From contig NZ_DAOUQB010000007.1 in NCBI RefSeq assembly GCF_030625865.1, forward strand, positions 1 to 64,000: DNA of 64,000 nt. Direction: 5' to 3'. The position numbers were made by a program, and so were the translations under genes. The stretch is from Anaerotignum sp. (GTDB taxonomy: Bacteria; Bacillota; Clostridia; Lachnospirales; Anaerotignaceae). The notes under the pieces are model-generated. The model was not told the origin of the DNA. It ran no database searches and worked only from the letters and a program-made list of their open reading frames with translations. Shown here in pieces: positions 1-8,564 of the stretch. Position 1 is the first letter of the stretch, and every line of letters starts with the position of its first letter.

Positions 1-292
1 TTTCCAGCAATGGAGTGGAAATACAGAATACCAATGAAAGGATAGTCAAAAATATAATGTTTGTTCGTTCCTTTTTTTCTTCTTTGGGGGATGGAAACCC
101 ATAGATTAGATGCCCGATATCCACATTTGTGCTTTCGGCAAGGGTTACTAAGGTTTCTATATCAGGTTGGCGAATTCCTTCTTCATAATCTGCAATATCT
201 TGGGGAAGTAAACTTGTTTTCTTTGCCAATTCTTCTTGTGTAAGCTTTTTTCGATTTCGCAGATACGCAATATTTTCTCCAATATTTAACAT
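1..292 (-). CDS. XRE-family HTH regulator with a membrane segment (partial, runs off the window)
   Basis: Reading the minus strand from an ATG at 292 gives an open frame that continues past base 1, so the C-terminus is missing. Residues about 5-60 form a Cro/C1-type helix-turn-helix, with the pattern LTQEELA near residue 18 and DIADYEEGIRQPDIETL after it. A Lys/Glu-rich linker follows, then a hydrophobic stretch starting near residue 82 that looks like a membrane helix. A strong AAAGGAGG site lies 10 bases upstream of the ATG. It is probably a membrane-anchored DNA-binding regulator; its target is unknown. Confidence 0.8.
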   Translation of the reverse strand, partial: MLNIGENIAYLRNRKKLTQEELAKKTSLLPQDIADYEEGIRQPDIETLVTLAESTNVDIGHLIYGFPSPKEEKKERTNIIFLTILSLVFCISTPLLE

Positions 293-410
293 AACAGCTA
301 TTTCCTCCTTTTGGGAAATTATAACAGTAAGTTAAGAATATGTCATTACAATTTATAGAAATAATTGGAAAATATCTTGTTTGTTTATTATTTATGTTGA
401 TTTTCGGGAA

Positions 411-440
411 CACAAAAAGGACAGCTGTTTACTGTCCTTT
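411..440 (-). terminator. intrinsic terminator downstream of brnQ
   Basis: A perfect 9-bp inverted repeat, AAAGGACAG with a 7-base loop, is followed on the minus strand by a short T run. It lies about 110 bp beyond the brnQ stop. Confidence 0.6.
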
Positions 441-546
441 AGATTGTGGAAAAACATTGAAACGTCTCAAATCCCGTGCTTTTTGTGAAAAGCAAGACCC
501 AAGTGGGTGTTTGAGGGCAAAGCCATCAAGCTTTTGAAATTATCAA

Positions 547-1866
547 TTAAGCAAGATCAGAGCCTTCCTTTTTTGCATTAAGGATAGCTTTTTGGGACAT
601 AGGGATAAATTTACCGATAAGACCGCCAATAATTGCGGGAACTACCCATCCACACTGGTATCCACCAAAAGGAAGACTTTTGATGAACTCAAAAGGTAAG
701 CCAAATCCATATAATACATCAGCTGCACTTGCCAATAATGCCAAGATAGCGGCACCAATATAGATGTTCTGATTTTTGATATGTTTACCGAAGAATGTCA
801 AAATAATCATAACGAGAACAACAGGATACAACAGATTTAAAATGGGAGCTGCAATGCTGATAATTGTTGAAATACCGAAGTTGGAAACAACATAACTGAA
901 AATAATAGTAATAAGTACCATTGATTTATAAGAAATTTTCCCGTTGGTTTGTTCTTCAAAGAAGGACGCACAAGAGGAAACCAAACCGATTGCAGTGGTT
1001 AAGCAGGCGAAGAATACAATAACGCCCAAAATTAATACACCATAGCTACCGATTAAGGTTTGGGTAATTGCAACAACCAAAGCGGTCTGATTGTATCCTT
1101 CAAAGCCGCCGGCAGAGGTTGTAGCGCCTAAGTAAGCCAAACCACCATAAATAATGAATAATGCAACAGCAGCAAAAACGCTGGACTGAATTACAATGCG
1201 CATGGTAGATTGACTTTCGGTATATCCCTTGCTTTTCGCAGCGGAAATAATAATAATAACAAAAACGACAGCAGCGAGTACATCCATGGTTTGATAGCCA
1301 GCAAGGATGCCTTCTTTTACTGTATCAAAATTCGTGGTAGGAACAATTTCACCAATTGGATGGATGTAGCCAATGACAATCAAAGCCAAAAGACAAGCAA
1401 CCAAAGCAGGTGTTAAAAATTTACCGATTACGTCTACTACACCGGAAGGACGAATGGTTAACAAAAGTACTAAAACAAAAAAGATTGCCCCAAACACCCA
1501 GGAATTAATAAATGGGAAAATTGGCATTACACCCATTTCATAGGTTGTAGCTGCAGTACGGGGAATTGCTAAAAAGGGTCCAATACATAATACAATTAAA
1601 GAATTGATAATTACAGAGGGTACTTTACCCAATTTCCCGGTAATACCGTTCATGGAAACATCACCGGTTTTAATCATTGCCATGATTGCTACCAATGCCA
1701 GCCCCACATCGGCAATAAAGAAACATAAAAATCCTGTAAACCATTGGCTGCCTGCATTTATGCCCAAATATGGGGGAAAAATCAGGTTGCCCGCACCAAA
1801 GAACATTGCAAATAATGCCAAACCGATTACCGCAATGTCAATCATGCTTTTTTTCTTTTCTTTCAT
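547..1866 (-). CDS. brnQ: BrnQ branched-chain amino acid : cation symporter
   Basis: This 439-residue polytopic membrane protein fits the LIVCS family, which imports leucine, isoleucine and valine with Na+ or H+. Residues 15-35 carry the family hallmark FAMFFGAGNLIFPPYLG, and further typical stretches are GPFLAIPRTAATTYEMG and TIRPSGVVDVIGKFLTP. About twelve hydrophobic segments are visible and the length is normal. The ATG at 1866 is preceded by a good AAGGAGG site. It stands alone, with a hairpin downstream. I found no T-box or other known leader upstream. Confidence 0.95.
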   Translation of the reverse strand: MKEKKKSMIDIAVIGLALFAMFFGAGNLIFPPYLGINAGSQWFTGFLCFFIADVGLALVAIMAMIKTGDVSMNGITGKLGKVPSVIINSLIVLCIGPFLAIPRTAATTYEMGVMPIFPFINSWVFGAIFFVLVLLLTIRPSGVVDVIGKFLTPALVACLLALIVIGYIHPIGEIVPTTNFDTVKEGILAGYQTMDVLAAVVFVIIIISAAKSKGYTESQSTMRIVIQSSVFAAVALFIIYGGLAYLGATTSAGGFEGYNQTALVVAITQTLIGSYGVLILGVIVFFACLTTAIGLVSSCASFFEEQTNGKISYKSMVLITIIFSYVVSNFGISTIISIAAPILNLLYPVVLVMIILTFFGKHIKNQNIYIGAAILALLASAADVLYGFGLPFEFIKSLPFGGYQCGWVVPAIIGGLIGKFIPMSQKAILNAKKEGSDLA

Positions 1867-2569
1867 AGATGAGTCCTCCTTGCGTAACTAACTTTTCTAC
1901 TTTTTCTCTCTTACATCGCAAAAAGAATATAATAAAAATGCGATATGTTTATATTATGTTATAAAATGTCTGGGATTTCAAACCAATGAAAAATATTTTA
2001 GTGAAACAAATTTTGATATTAATGTCGTGAAAATAAAAAAACATTGAAAAATCGTTAATTTAGTATAAAATAGAGTTGGAAACAAACAAAATTTAAAGTT
2101 TTTATTATTTTGATGAAATGTGCAAAGTGCAAAAACAAATTTTCAATAAAAAACATTTCATTCGGTTGCTGTTGTGAATAAAGTTGAATTTTTGACGGAT
2201 TAATCAAAAAAAATTATCAAAAATACAATAAAATCAGGAAAGAAATAGAATGAATTGTGCTGGAATGATGAACAATAAATGTTATGCAAAGATGTATTAA
2301 AGTGGAAACTTTCTACTGAAAGTAAAAAAATATGCTTTTTTTGTTGGAATTTGCTTTGATTAAAAGTGTTCTTTTTTAAAAACACATGGCGTCAGATTAA
2401 AAATGTCCATCTGCTGAGGACGCTTATGGTGGCGGCTGTATTTTAATAAAAACAAGTGAACATAACAAAGGAGTTTGTTAAAATTTGAAGAATACTATCA
2501 GCTTATAGACATAAAATGGGGTAAGTTGCATTTTATAGTCTAAAGAGAAAAGAAAAGTAGGAGGAAATT
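1867..2569. other. AT-rich intergenic region, no gene recognised
   Basis: This 700-bp gap separates the divergent brnQ and XRE genes and must hold both promoters. It is very AT-rich with stops in all frames. The only GC-rich patch is at 2391-2440. There GCGTC pairs with GACGC around an inner AGAT/ATCT, which could be a small structured RNA or an operator; I cannot assign it. Confidence 0.5.
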
Positions 2570-3289
2570 ATGAAAGAAGTCAGTATCCATGTAGGTAAGC
2601 GGATCAGGCTTTACAGGAAGATGAAAAAACTTACAATTGAAATCTTTGCTGGGATGATTAATAAAAGTAAAGCAACTGTTTCTAAATATGAAAATGGGGA
2701 TATCTCTATTGATATTGAAACGTTATTTTCCATTGCAGATGCACTGAATATTTCTGTGAATCAGCTTGTGGACTATGAAAATCCCGCTGCACTGAATGAA
2801 GTGGATGGGGATGCTTTTGCAAAGAGGAGAACAGGAAAAACCCGCTATTATTTGTACTTTTATGATGGCAGAAGAGGACGCATTGTGAAAAATATTATCG
2901 AAGTACAAGGTGTGGGAGAGAATGGCGTCTATGATGCAAATTTTTATGCAGATATAGAAGATTACAGCAATTGTTACAATTGTAAATTCCTTTATCATGG
3001 TACCATGCGCAAGTTTGATGCCCTTACTAATTTTAATTTTGAAAATCAAAATAATAAAGTAGAACAAGTCTTTTTATATGCGATAAATTCCTTTACGCAT
3101 AATAAAAGCATGGTGGGAATGCTATCAGGATTATCCACACAGCCAATCCTTCCGGCAGCTTTTAAGGTATTGCTTTCACCTGACATTATGGAAGAGAGTG
3201 AAGAAATGAAGGAACAATTGGTCATCACAAAGGAAGATATGAAGCAAGTTAAAAAGCTGAACATGTTTGTCATTAATCAGAATCCTTAA
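2570..3289 (+). CDS. XRE-family transcriptional regulator with a C-terminal domain of unknown function
   Basis: This 239-residue protein starts at an ATG behind GTAGGAGGAAATT. Residues about 8-66 are a Cro/C1 helix-turn-helix (RLYRKMKKLTIEIFAGMINK, then KATVSKYENGDISIDIETL). The remaining 170 residues are rich in aromatic residues and charge. They contain YYLYFYDGRRGRIVKNIIEV and a Cys-x-x-Cys-type pair (SNCYNCKF), and do not match a ligand domain I recognise. The gene is monocistronic and ends at a strong bidirectional terminator. It may act on itself or on the neighbouring brnQ; this is inference only. Confidence 0.85.
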   Translation: MKEVSIHVGKRIRLYRKMKKLTIEIFAGMINKSKATVSKYENGDISIDIETLFSIADALNISVNQLVDYENPAALNEVDGDAFAKRRTGKTRYYLYFYDGRRGRIVKNIIEVQGVGENGVYDANFYADIEDYSNCYNCKFLYHGTMRKFDALTNFNFENQNNKVEQVFLYAINSFTHNKSMVGMLSGLSTQPILPAAFKVLLSPDIMEESEEMKEQLVITKEDMKQVKKLNMFVINQNP

Positions 3290-3293
3290 GAAT

Positions 3294-3330
3294 AAAAAAG
3301 CCTTTTTCGAAATAGAAAAAGGCTTTTTTA
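3294..3330. terminator. bidirectional intrinsic terminator
   Basis: AAAAAGCCTTTTTC pairs with GAAAAAGGCTTTTT around a 6-base loop and is flanked by A and T runs. It serves the XRE gene on the plus strand and the convergent protease-linked gene on the minus strand. Confidence 0.85.
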
Positions 3331-3334
3331 TGTT

Positions 3335-3760
3335 TTAAAACTTATCCATTAAAGCAATTGACATTAAAAGTCCTGCAATTTTTGCAGCCTGGGGGTTAAA
3401 GTTTTCATCTGGGCTTTCGCTGCTGCGTGCGGCAATGAGCCCCCCCTCCTGCGTTAAGGTTGTAACATTCTGGTTTACGCCTTGCAGTGTATGAAGAAAG
3501 AGCAACGAACGTGTGATTTCATGGATTTGTCCTCGGCCTCCTTCATCTAAAAAAGGCGCAATTGCCCGTAAAAGGGTGACTTCTTTTGGTGGGTGTTCAA
3601 CGGTAAAAGCTTTTTGATCACCTGCCGCCAACTGTATTTTTTGTATATAGTTTTTCTCGATCGCTTCTCGCAATGATGTAGCCATCTCCATAAAGTCTTT
3701 TTCTAAACCTTCTGTTTTCTGTAGTGTTTTTGCCAATTCATAAACCATATTACGTTCCAT
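3335..3760 (-). CDS. small helical protein linked to the split protease (unknown function)
   Basis: This 141-residue cytoplasmic protein has no signal peptide. It is predicted mostly helical, with a central LLRAIAPFLDEGGRGQIHEI stretch near residue 83. Its ATG shares its first base with the protease stop codon (TAATG), so the two genes are translationally coupled. The central stretch resembles MLRAIQPYLATEDKKQLDT in the 12581-13048 product on the other side of the protease. The pair looks like a family that travels with this protease. The function is unknown; a partner, inhibitor or substrate of the protease is possible. Confidence 0.8.
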   Translation of the reverse strand: MERNMVYELAKTLQKTEGLEKDFMEMATSLREAIEKNYIQKIQLAAGDQKAFTVEHPPKEVTLLRAIAPFLDEGGRGQIHEITRSLLFLHTLQGVNQNVTTLTQEGGLIAARSSESPDENFNPQAAKIAGLLMSIALMDKF

Positions 3761-4485
3761 TAAGCTAAAACCACCTTTCCTGTTTGAGTAAGACAGGTTC
3801 TTTGATCCAACAGTCCTCCATTTTCAATTGCTATTTTAACTAAGGTCGCCTTAATATCGTTTGGCCAGGCGTAGGGAAATCGTTGGAATAGCAAGGCGGC
3901 CGCCCCACTTACCAAAGGGGTGGCCATGGAGGCCCCGCTCATGCTAATATAGTTGGGATAAATGATATTTTCCCGACTTCGATTAGGCATGGAAAATTGA
4001 TAATCCGGAGAGAGAACAGAAACAATGTTTTCTCCGGGCGCCCAAATGTCAGGCAGGTAGGAAACCTCTTTGGTGAAGAGCGAAAAAGGCTTATGTCGTA
4101 AAAAATAGTTGCGGTCTTCCCAAGTTCCAACGGTAATTACCATGGGGCTGATGGGAGGAGGCGGCTGAAAGCCCCTGCGTCCGTCAGGATTTCCTGCGGC
4201 GGCAACAACAACGATTCCTCTGTGCCATAGTGCTTCAACACTTTCCTTTAGAGGCTGATTTACCTTTCTGTCGTTAGAACCAATGGATAAATTTACTACT
4301 CTTATATTATATTTTGCAGCATTGTCCATTATCCATCTTAATGCGGCAACTGCATGGGATGAGCTGCCTTGGCCGCTGTGATCAAGGATTTTTAAGGAAA
4401 TAATATGGGCTTCCGGTGCAATTCCTGCATAACGTCCGCTGGAGAGTGTGCCGTTACCGCAGGCGATACCCGTGACGTGGGTCAC
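3760..4485 (-). CDS. subtilisin-family (S8) protease, C-terminal part of a split gene
   Basis: The open frame of 241 codons starts with an accidental GTG inside the protease motif, so it is not a natural gene start. Its first residues (MTHVTGIACGNG) continue exactly where the fragment at 12240-12458 stops. The oxyanion Asn is in VVVAAAGNPDG (about residue 99) and the nucleophile Ser in SMSGASMATP (about 186). The catalytic Asp and His are absent because they lie on the other fragment. No ribosome site precedes the GTG. Alone it should be inactive and probably untranslated. Joined with the upstream fragment it would give a 308-residue protease without a signal peptide, hence intracellular. Confidence 0.9.
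   Translation of the reverse strand: MTHVTGIACGNGTLSSGRYAGIAPEAHIISLKILDHSGQGSSSHAVAALRWIMDNAAKYNIRVVNLSIGSNDRKVNQPLKESVEALWHRGIVVVAAAGNPDGRRGFQPPPPISPMVITVGTWEDRNYFLRHKPFSLFTKEVSYLPDIWAPGENIVSVLSPDYQFSMPNRSRENIIYPNYISMSGASMATPLVSGAAALLFQRFPYAWPNDIKATLVKIAIENGGLLDQRTCLTQTGKVVLA
4471..4482. repeat. left junction core of the inserted element
   Basis: CGTGACGTGGGT here matches CGTGACATGGGT at 12243-12254 with one mismatch. On the minus strand both encode Thr-His-Val-Thr in the protease reading frame. The mismatch is synonymous (CAC versus CAT for His). Confidence 0.8.
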
Positions 4486-4563
4486 GTATCTTTATATTGC
4501 TTTTGTAACTGTATTGTTATAAAATAAAAGAATAACCATATAAAAAATTTAGGAGGGACTCCG

Positions 4564-4833
4564 GTGAAAATATCTGAAAAGGGTCAGGCTTTATTAGCGA
4601 AATATAAAAAGTTTCAAAAGTTAGATATATTTTTATTGGCATTGGCCGCATTAAGCTTTGTGTTTTTACACAATATTTATTTGATGATTGCCCTTGTGGT
4701 ATTTACGTTTGTTTTGGAAGCAAAGGTTTATGTGTGTCCCCACTGCAAAAAAAAGTTGGATTGTCGCAGAAGGGTACAGGAAGATACTTGTTGTCCTCAC
4801 TGCAAAAAATATATGTTTAAAGATTTAGACTGA
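4564..4833 (+). CDS. small membrane protein with a zinc-ribbon tail
   Basis: This 89-residue protein starts at GTG, 10 bases after TTAGGAGGGACT. After a charged N-terminus, two closely spaced hydrophobic segments (about residues 20-56) probably cross the membrane. The C-terminus has two CPHCKK motifs (residues 59-64 and 78-83), plus extra cysteines between them, which looks like a zinc ribbon. It is the first gene inside the left end of the element and ends in its own terminator. The function is unknown. It could be an element-maintenance or regulatory protein. Confidence 0.75.
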   Translation: MKISEKGQALLAKYKKFQKLDIFLLALAALSFVFLHNIYLMIALVVFTFVLEAKVYVCPHCKKKLDCRRRVQEDTCCPHCKKYMFKDLD

Positions 4834-4839
4834 AATTCT

Positions 4840-4866
4840 GCCCGCTGATTGATGCGGGCTTTTTTT
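4840..4866 (+). terminator. intrinsic terminator
   Basis: GCCCGC, an 8-base loop and GCGGGC are followed by seven T. It closes the small zinc-ribbon gene. Confidence 0.85.
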
Positions 4867-4991
4867 ATGAGAAAATTAAAAGATGGAATGGAATATTTTG
4901 AATTTAAAAAAGCACAAAATTGTTTTATTTGGGATAAGGCAGACTTTTTCTTGTATATATTGATAATGAGAAAAAATAAGGGGGCGAAAGG

Positions 4992-5906
4992 ATGCCCAAG
5001 GCTGCCTTATACTGTCGTTTATCCGTTGAGGATGGAACGGGAGAGGAAAGTGAAAGTATCCGAAATCAAAGAATGATGTTGATAGCCTATGCCCAAAAAA
5101 ATGGTTGGGAAATTTACGATATCTATGAGGATGAAGATTATTCGGGTTTAAGGGAGGATCGCCCTGCTTTTTGCCGTATGCTGAAAGAGGCAAAGGCAAA
5201 AAAGTTTGAAATAATCCTTTGCAAAACCCAGTCACGCTTTACTCGCAGCGCTGCGACGGCTGAGATTTATCTCCATGAAAAATTTCCCCTATGGGGAATT
5301 CGTTTTGTTACCGTTATAGATGGCGTGGATACCGCAAAGAAGGAAAATAAAAAAGCTAGACAGATTAATAGCCTGGTGAACGAATGGTATTGCGAGGAGC
5401 TTTCTGAAAATATTCGCTCTGTTTTGCGAAGAAAGATGGAGTTGGGACAATTTCTGGGGAATTATGCCCCTTATGGGTATGAAAAGGATGCCGAAAATCG
5501 TCACCGTCTGGTTATTCTTGAGGGGGAGGCGAGGGTGGTAAGATATATTGCAAAGCTGTATCTGTCTGGACTATCTTGCAAAAAAATAGCAGAGAGATTG
5601 ACCTGGGAAAACATTCCTACGCCCTCTCAGGAAAAACAAGAACGAGGGCAAGATCTGGGGCGTAAGCCATGTGCTCACTGGGGAGGAGGAACAGTAAGGA
5701 AAATACTGATAAACCCTGTTTACATTGGGCATATGATACAGGGCAAGGAGCAGAAAATAAGTTATAAATCAAAAAAAACGGTAGAGGTTCCCATGGAGAA
5801 CTGGGTGGTCGTTAAAAATACCCATGCACCGATTTTAAGCGATAAAGTCTTTGAAAAGGTTCAGAAAAAAATGAAAAAAAACCGAAGGGGGCTACATAGC
5901 GTTTGA
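4992..5906 (+). CDS. serine recombinase (resolvase/recombinase domains), C-terminally short
   Basis: This 304-residue protein starts at an ATG preceded by AAGGGGGCG. The N-terminal resolvase domain (about 1-150) has ALYCRLSVEDG with the nucleophile Ser11, the SESIRNQR motif and the RFTRSAA segment. The recombinase domain (about 155-285) shows APYGYEKD, IAERLTWENIPTP and the WGGGTVRKILINPVYIG motif. The protein ends shortly afterwards (MKKNRRGLHSV). It lacks the Cys-rich zinc ribbon and coiled coil that make related large serine recombinases about 450-700 residues long. The stop codon lies inside the promoter of the thi operon, so the 3' end may have been replaced. It is the likely integrase of the surrounding element; whether it is still active is unknown. 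Confidence 0.9.
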   Translation: MPKAALYCRLSVEDGTGEESESIRNQRMMLIAYAQKNGWEIYDIYEDEDYSGLREDRPAFCRMLKEAKAKKFEIILCKTQSRFTRSAATAEIYLHEKFPLWGIRFVTVIDGVDTAKKENKKARQINSLVNEWYCEELSENIRSVLRRKMELGQFLGNYAPYGYEKDAENRHRLVILEGEARVVRYIAKLYLSGLSCKKIAERLTWENIPTPSQEKQERGQDLGRKPCAHWGGGTVRKILINPVYIGHMIQGKEQKISYKSKKTVEVPMENWVVVKNTHAPILSDKVFEKVQKKMKKNRRGLHSV

Positions 5907-5931
5907 CAAAGAAATGCCCCTGTGATATTCT
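5903..5931 (+). promoter_or_regulatory. sigma-A promoter of the thi operon
   Basis: TTGACA at 5903-5908, a 17-bp spacer and TATTCT at 5926-5931 lie just before the TPP aptamer. The -35 box overlaps the recombinase stop codon. Confidence 0.8.
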
Positions 5932-5960
5932 GAAAAAAGGAAGTGATTCCGGTATCATCA

Positions 5961-6044
5961 AATGGGAGCTTGTAGGCAGGCTGAGAGGAAGTACCAATAC
6001 TTCGACCGTAAACCTGATTTGGATAATGCCAACGTAGGGACATA
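5961..6044 (+). promoter_or_regulatory. TPP (THI-box) riboswitch
   Basis: The conserved THI-box elements appear in order: GGGAGC, CTGAGAGG, AAACCTGAT, GGATAATGCC and AACGTAGGGA. It lies in the leader of thiM-thiE and is followed by an attenuator hairpin. TPP binding would favour termination, as known for this class in Firmicutes. Confidence 0.95.
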
Positions 6045-6057
6045 CTTCGTTTATGGA

Positions 6058-6084
6058 GACATTCCCCAAGGGAGTGTCTTTTTT
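6058..6084 (+). terminator. riboswitch-controlled terminator
   Basis: GACATTCCC pairs with GGGAGTGTC (one G-T pair) around a 3-base loop, followed by six T. A second hairpin lies at 6084-6131 (TTAACGGA/TCCGTTAA). A small AAAATCC/GGATTTT hairpin abuts the thiM ribosome site. Confidence 0.8.
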
Positions 6085-6214
6085 AACGGATGTTTGGAGG
6101 TGCAAAGTTGCAGCAGACACTGTCCGTTAAGAGTAAAATTATGAATTAATTTTACAAATTGTTTTTACGGAGCGTTCCACTGCAAAATCCAATGGATTTT
6201 AAGGAGGAAAAACA

Positions 6215-7042
6215 ATGGAAAAAGATTTAATTAAGCGTGTAAGAAAAACGGTACCCTTAGTGCACAACATTACAAATTATGTTACGGTAAATGATGTGGC
6301 TAATATTTTATTGGCCTGTGGCGGTTCTCCCATTATGGCAGATGATGCAGGGGAAGCTGCTGAAATTACAAGTATTTGTGGAGGGTTAAATATTAATATT
6401 GGTACATTAAATTCCCGTACCATTGAATCTATGCTTCTGGCAGGAAAGAAGGCCAAAGAGCTGGAACATATCACTGTTTTGGACCCGGTAGGCGCAGGAG
6501 CATCAAAACTGCGTACAGAAACGGCAATGCGCCTTTTAGAGGAGGTTGGTTTTTCCGTAATCCGTGGGAATGTTTCGGAGTTGAAAACCCTTTGGGGGAA
6601 GGAAGGGAAAACAAAAGGTGTGGATGCGGATATTGCGGATAGTGTCACCGAAGAAAACTTGGACGAAATGGTACAGTTTGCAAAAAAATTAAGCAAGAAA
6701 ACAGGGGCGGTGATTGCAATGACCGGAGCAATTGATGTTGTAGCCCATGAAAATAAAGCATATGCCATTCGCAATGGGAATCCTTTAATGTCTAAAATAA
6801 CAGGAACGGGATGTATGCTAAGTGGTGTCGTTGCGGCATATTGTGTGGCAAATCCTGAAAATTTATTAGATGCTACAGCGGCTGCGGTAGCGGCAATGGG
6901 GCTTTCCGGAGAAATTGCCCTTGAAAGATTGAAAAAAACGGAGCTAGGGGGGACCTCTTCCTATCGTACTTATATTATTGATGCCATGAGTAACATGACT
7001 GATGAAATTTTAGAGGAGGGAATGAAAATTGAAGCTAGATAA
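6215..7042 (+). CDS. thiM: hydroxyethylthiazole kinase ThiM
   Basis: This 275-residue kinase phosphorylates 4-methyl-5-(2-hydroxyethyl)thiazole, the thiazole salvage step of thiamine synthesis. Family marks are PLVHNITNYVTVNDVANILL near the start, GGSPIMADD, VLDPVGAGAS (phosphate binding) and KITGTGCMLSG with the catalytic Cys loop. Length is normal. The ATG follows TTAAGGAGGAAAAACA. It is the first gene behind the TPP riboswitch and overlaps thiE by 14 bp, so the two are coupled. Both lie inside the inserted element. Confidence 0.96.
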   Translation: MEKDLIKRVRKTVPLVHNITNYVTVNDVANILLACGGSPIMADDAGEAAEITSICGGLNINIGTLNSRTIESMLLAGKKAKELEHITVLDPVGAGASKLRTETAMRLLEEVGFSVIRGNVSELKTLWGKEGKTKGVDADIADSVTEENLDEMVQFAKKLSKKTGAVIAMTGAIDVVAHENKAYAIRNGNPLMSKITGTGCMLSGVVAAYCVANPENLLDATAAAVAAMGLSGEIALERLKKTELGGTSSYRTYIIDAMSNMTDEILEEGMKIEAR

Positions 7043-7667
7043 AAAAAGCTTATTATTATATGCAGTGACAGACCGTATGTGGCTAAGTGGAAGAAAACTT
7101 GCTGATGATGTGGAAAAGGCACTCCTAGGGGGAGCAACTTTTGTGCAGTTACGGGAAAAGGATGCGTCCTTTGATATGTTTGTAGAGCAGGCGAAGGAAG
7201 TAAGGGAAGTTTGTAAAAAATACGGAGTACCCTTTGTAATTAATGATAATATTGAAGTGGCTTTGGCCGTAGATGCAGACGGCGTCCATGTGGGACAAAG
7301 CGATATGGAGGCAGGGCGTGTTCGAGAAAAGCTGGGAGAGAATAAGATTATTGGCGTTTCCACCCGTACTGTGGAAGAGGCATTGCTTGCACAAGAAAAG
7401 GGTGCCGATTATTTGGGTGTTGGGGCTATGTTTCAAACCTCTACAAAGCTGGATGCGGCAGATGTATCCTTTGATGAGTTGAAAGAAATTTGTGAAGCAG
7501 TTCATATTCCTGTGGTTGCTATTGGCGGAATCAGCAACAAGAATGTTGAAAGCCTTGAGGGCACAAATATTGATGGGGTTGCTGTGGTTTCGGCTTTGTT
7601 TGCGGCAGAGGATATTAAAAAAGCGGCTCATGACATGAGAGAAAAATTAGAAAGGTTTATAAAATAA
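7029..7667 (+). CDS. thiE: thiamine-phosphate synthase ThiE
   Basis: This 212-residue TIM-barrel enzyme joins thiazole phosphate and pyrimidine pyrophosphate into thiamine monophosphate. Visible marks are LYAVTDR, GGATFVQLREKD, VPFVINDNIEVA, DGVHVGQSD, GADYLGVGAMFQTSTK (pyrophosphate loop) and PVVAIGGISNKN. It starts at TTG 7029, inside the end of thiM, behind GAGGAGGG. With ThiM it forms a salvage pair; no de novo thiamine genes are seen in this window. A strong terminator follows at 7761. Confidence 0.96.
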   Translation: MKLDKKSLLLYAVTDRMWLSGRKLADDVEKALLGGATFVQLREKDASFDMFVEQAKEVREVCKKYGVPFVINDNIEVALAVDADGVHVGQSDMEAGRVREKLGENKIIGVSTRTVEEALLAQEKGADYLGVGAMFQTSTKLDAADVSFDELKEICEAVHIPVVAIGGISNKNVESLEGTNIDGVAVVSALFAAEDIKKAAHDMREKLERFIK

Positions 7668-7760
7668 CGCCTGAAAGGCTGAAGTTGTGGAGTCCATTAT
7701 TCAAATTCAGTTTTTGGGAGACTATTTCGGATTTCCTGAAAAGTTCGATAATCAAATATA

Positions 7761-7796
7761 AAACCCCCTTTGGCATATGCCAAGAGGGGGTTTTAT
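7761..7796. terminator. bidirectional intrinsic terminator
   Basis: AAACCCCCTTTGGCA is followed by a compact loop and TGCCAAGAGGGGGTTTT. It is shared by the convergent thiE and GntR genes. Confidence 0.9.
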
Positions 7797-8509
7797 TATC
7801 CGGTAGGCTGGACAATTTGATTTACTTTAAAAATCAGCTGCAAAGCACGCCTGGAGTTTTCAATGTGGACTTGAACGGCTTTATTTAGTGCGTCCAAATC
7901 TCCGGTAAAGGCAGCTTTTAATATTGCTTCGTGTTCTGCCACACATTCACAGTCTCGGTAGTGGGGTTGGTTTAAATATGTACCTGTTGCATAGGTAAAA
8001 GGCTGTAAATTGGTAAATACATCAATGGCTTTTTGGTTGCCTGATGCGGTTAAATAGAGCGTGTGAAACTCCAAATCCATTGCGAAATATTTTTCCGGAT
8101 AAAGAGAAGATTCACTGTTTTGTACAAATCTTTTTTGCTCTTCAAGGTTTTCCACCAGTTGCTGTCGCAGACTATTGTTATAATTTAAAGTTGAAACAAT
8201 GTCTTTAACAAAAAAGGTATCCATCATCAAGCGCATATCAAAAATATCGTTTAGCTCATCAGGCGTTAGTAAGTATACACTCATACCTTTATTTGGCGTA
8301 TTTGCTACCAACTTTTCGTCGGCTAAACGCTGAAGAGCCTGTTTTACAGGTGTATCACTAACATTATATTTTCTTGCGAGTTCTTTAATATTCAGTTTTT
8401 CACCAGGCTGGAATTGCTTTTTGGCAATATCGCTTTTTATTTCTTGATAAATGCGATTTGTCAAGGTTAATTTTTTGCCGCTCAAGGCATTCTTTTTTTC
8501 TTCATCCAT
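7796..8509 (-). CDS. GntR-family (FCD/FadR type) transcriptional regulator
   Basis: This 237-residue protein has an N-terminal winged helix (about residues 15-85: RIYQEIKSDIAKKQFQPGEK, then IKELARKYNVSDTPVKQAL). A C-terminal helical FCD ligand domain with FHTLYLTASGN and EHEAILKAAFTGD follows. FCD regulators usually bind small organic acids and control their uptake or catabolism. It is transcribed divergently from the TRAP transporter, so it probably senses the substrate and controls that operon. The ATG at 8509 follows AAAAAAGGGGGAAT. A palindrome upstream (8565-8584) fits an FCD operator. Confidence 0.92.
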   Translation of the reverse strand: MDEEKKNALSGKKLTLTNRIYQEIKSDIAKKQFQPGEKLNIKELARKYNVSDTPVKQALQRLADEKLVANTPNKGMSVYLLTPDELNDIFDMRLMMDTFFVKDIVSTLNYNNSLRQQLVENLEEQKRFVQNSESSLYPEKYFAMDLEFHTLYLTASGNQKAIDVFTNLQPFTYATGTYLNQPHYRDCECVAEHEAILKAAFTGDLDALNKAVQVHIENSRRALQLIFKVNQIVQPTG

Positions 8510-8564
8510 GGTATTCCCCCTTTTTTACAATTTAGTTCACTTTTCATCGTCTTTCCCCCAAGTT

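Noticed and set aside
1867-2569. T-box or amino-acid riboswitch before brnQ
   Set aside because: No AGGGTGGNACCGCG antiterminator sequence or specifier loop was found on either strand.
3760-4485. The 241-codon frame as a stand-alone short protease
   Set aside because: It lacks catalytic Asp and His, starts inside the motif after the catalytic His and has no ribosome site.
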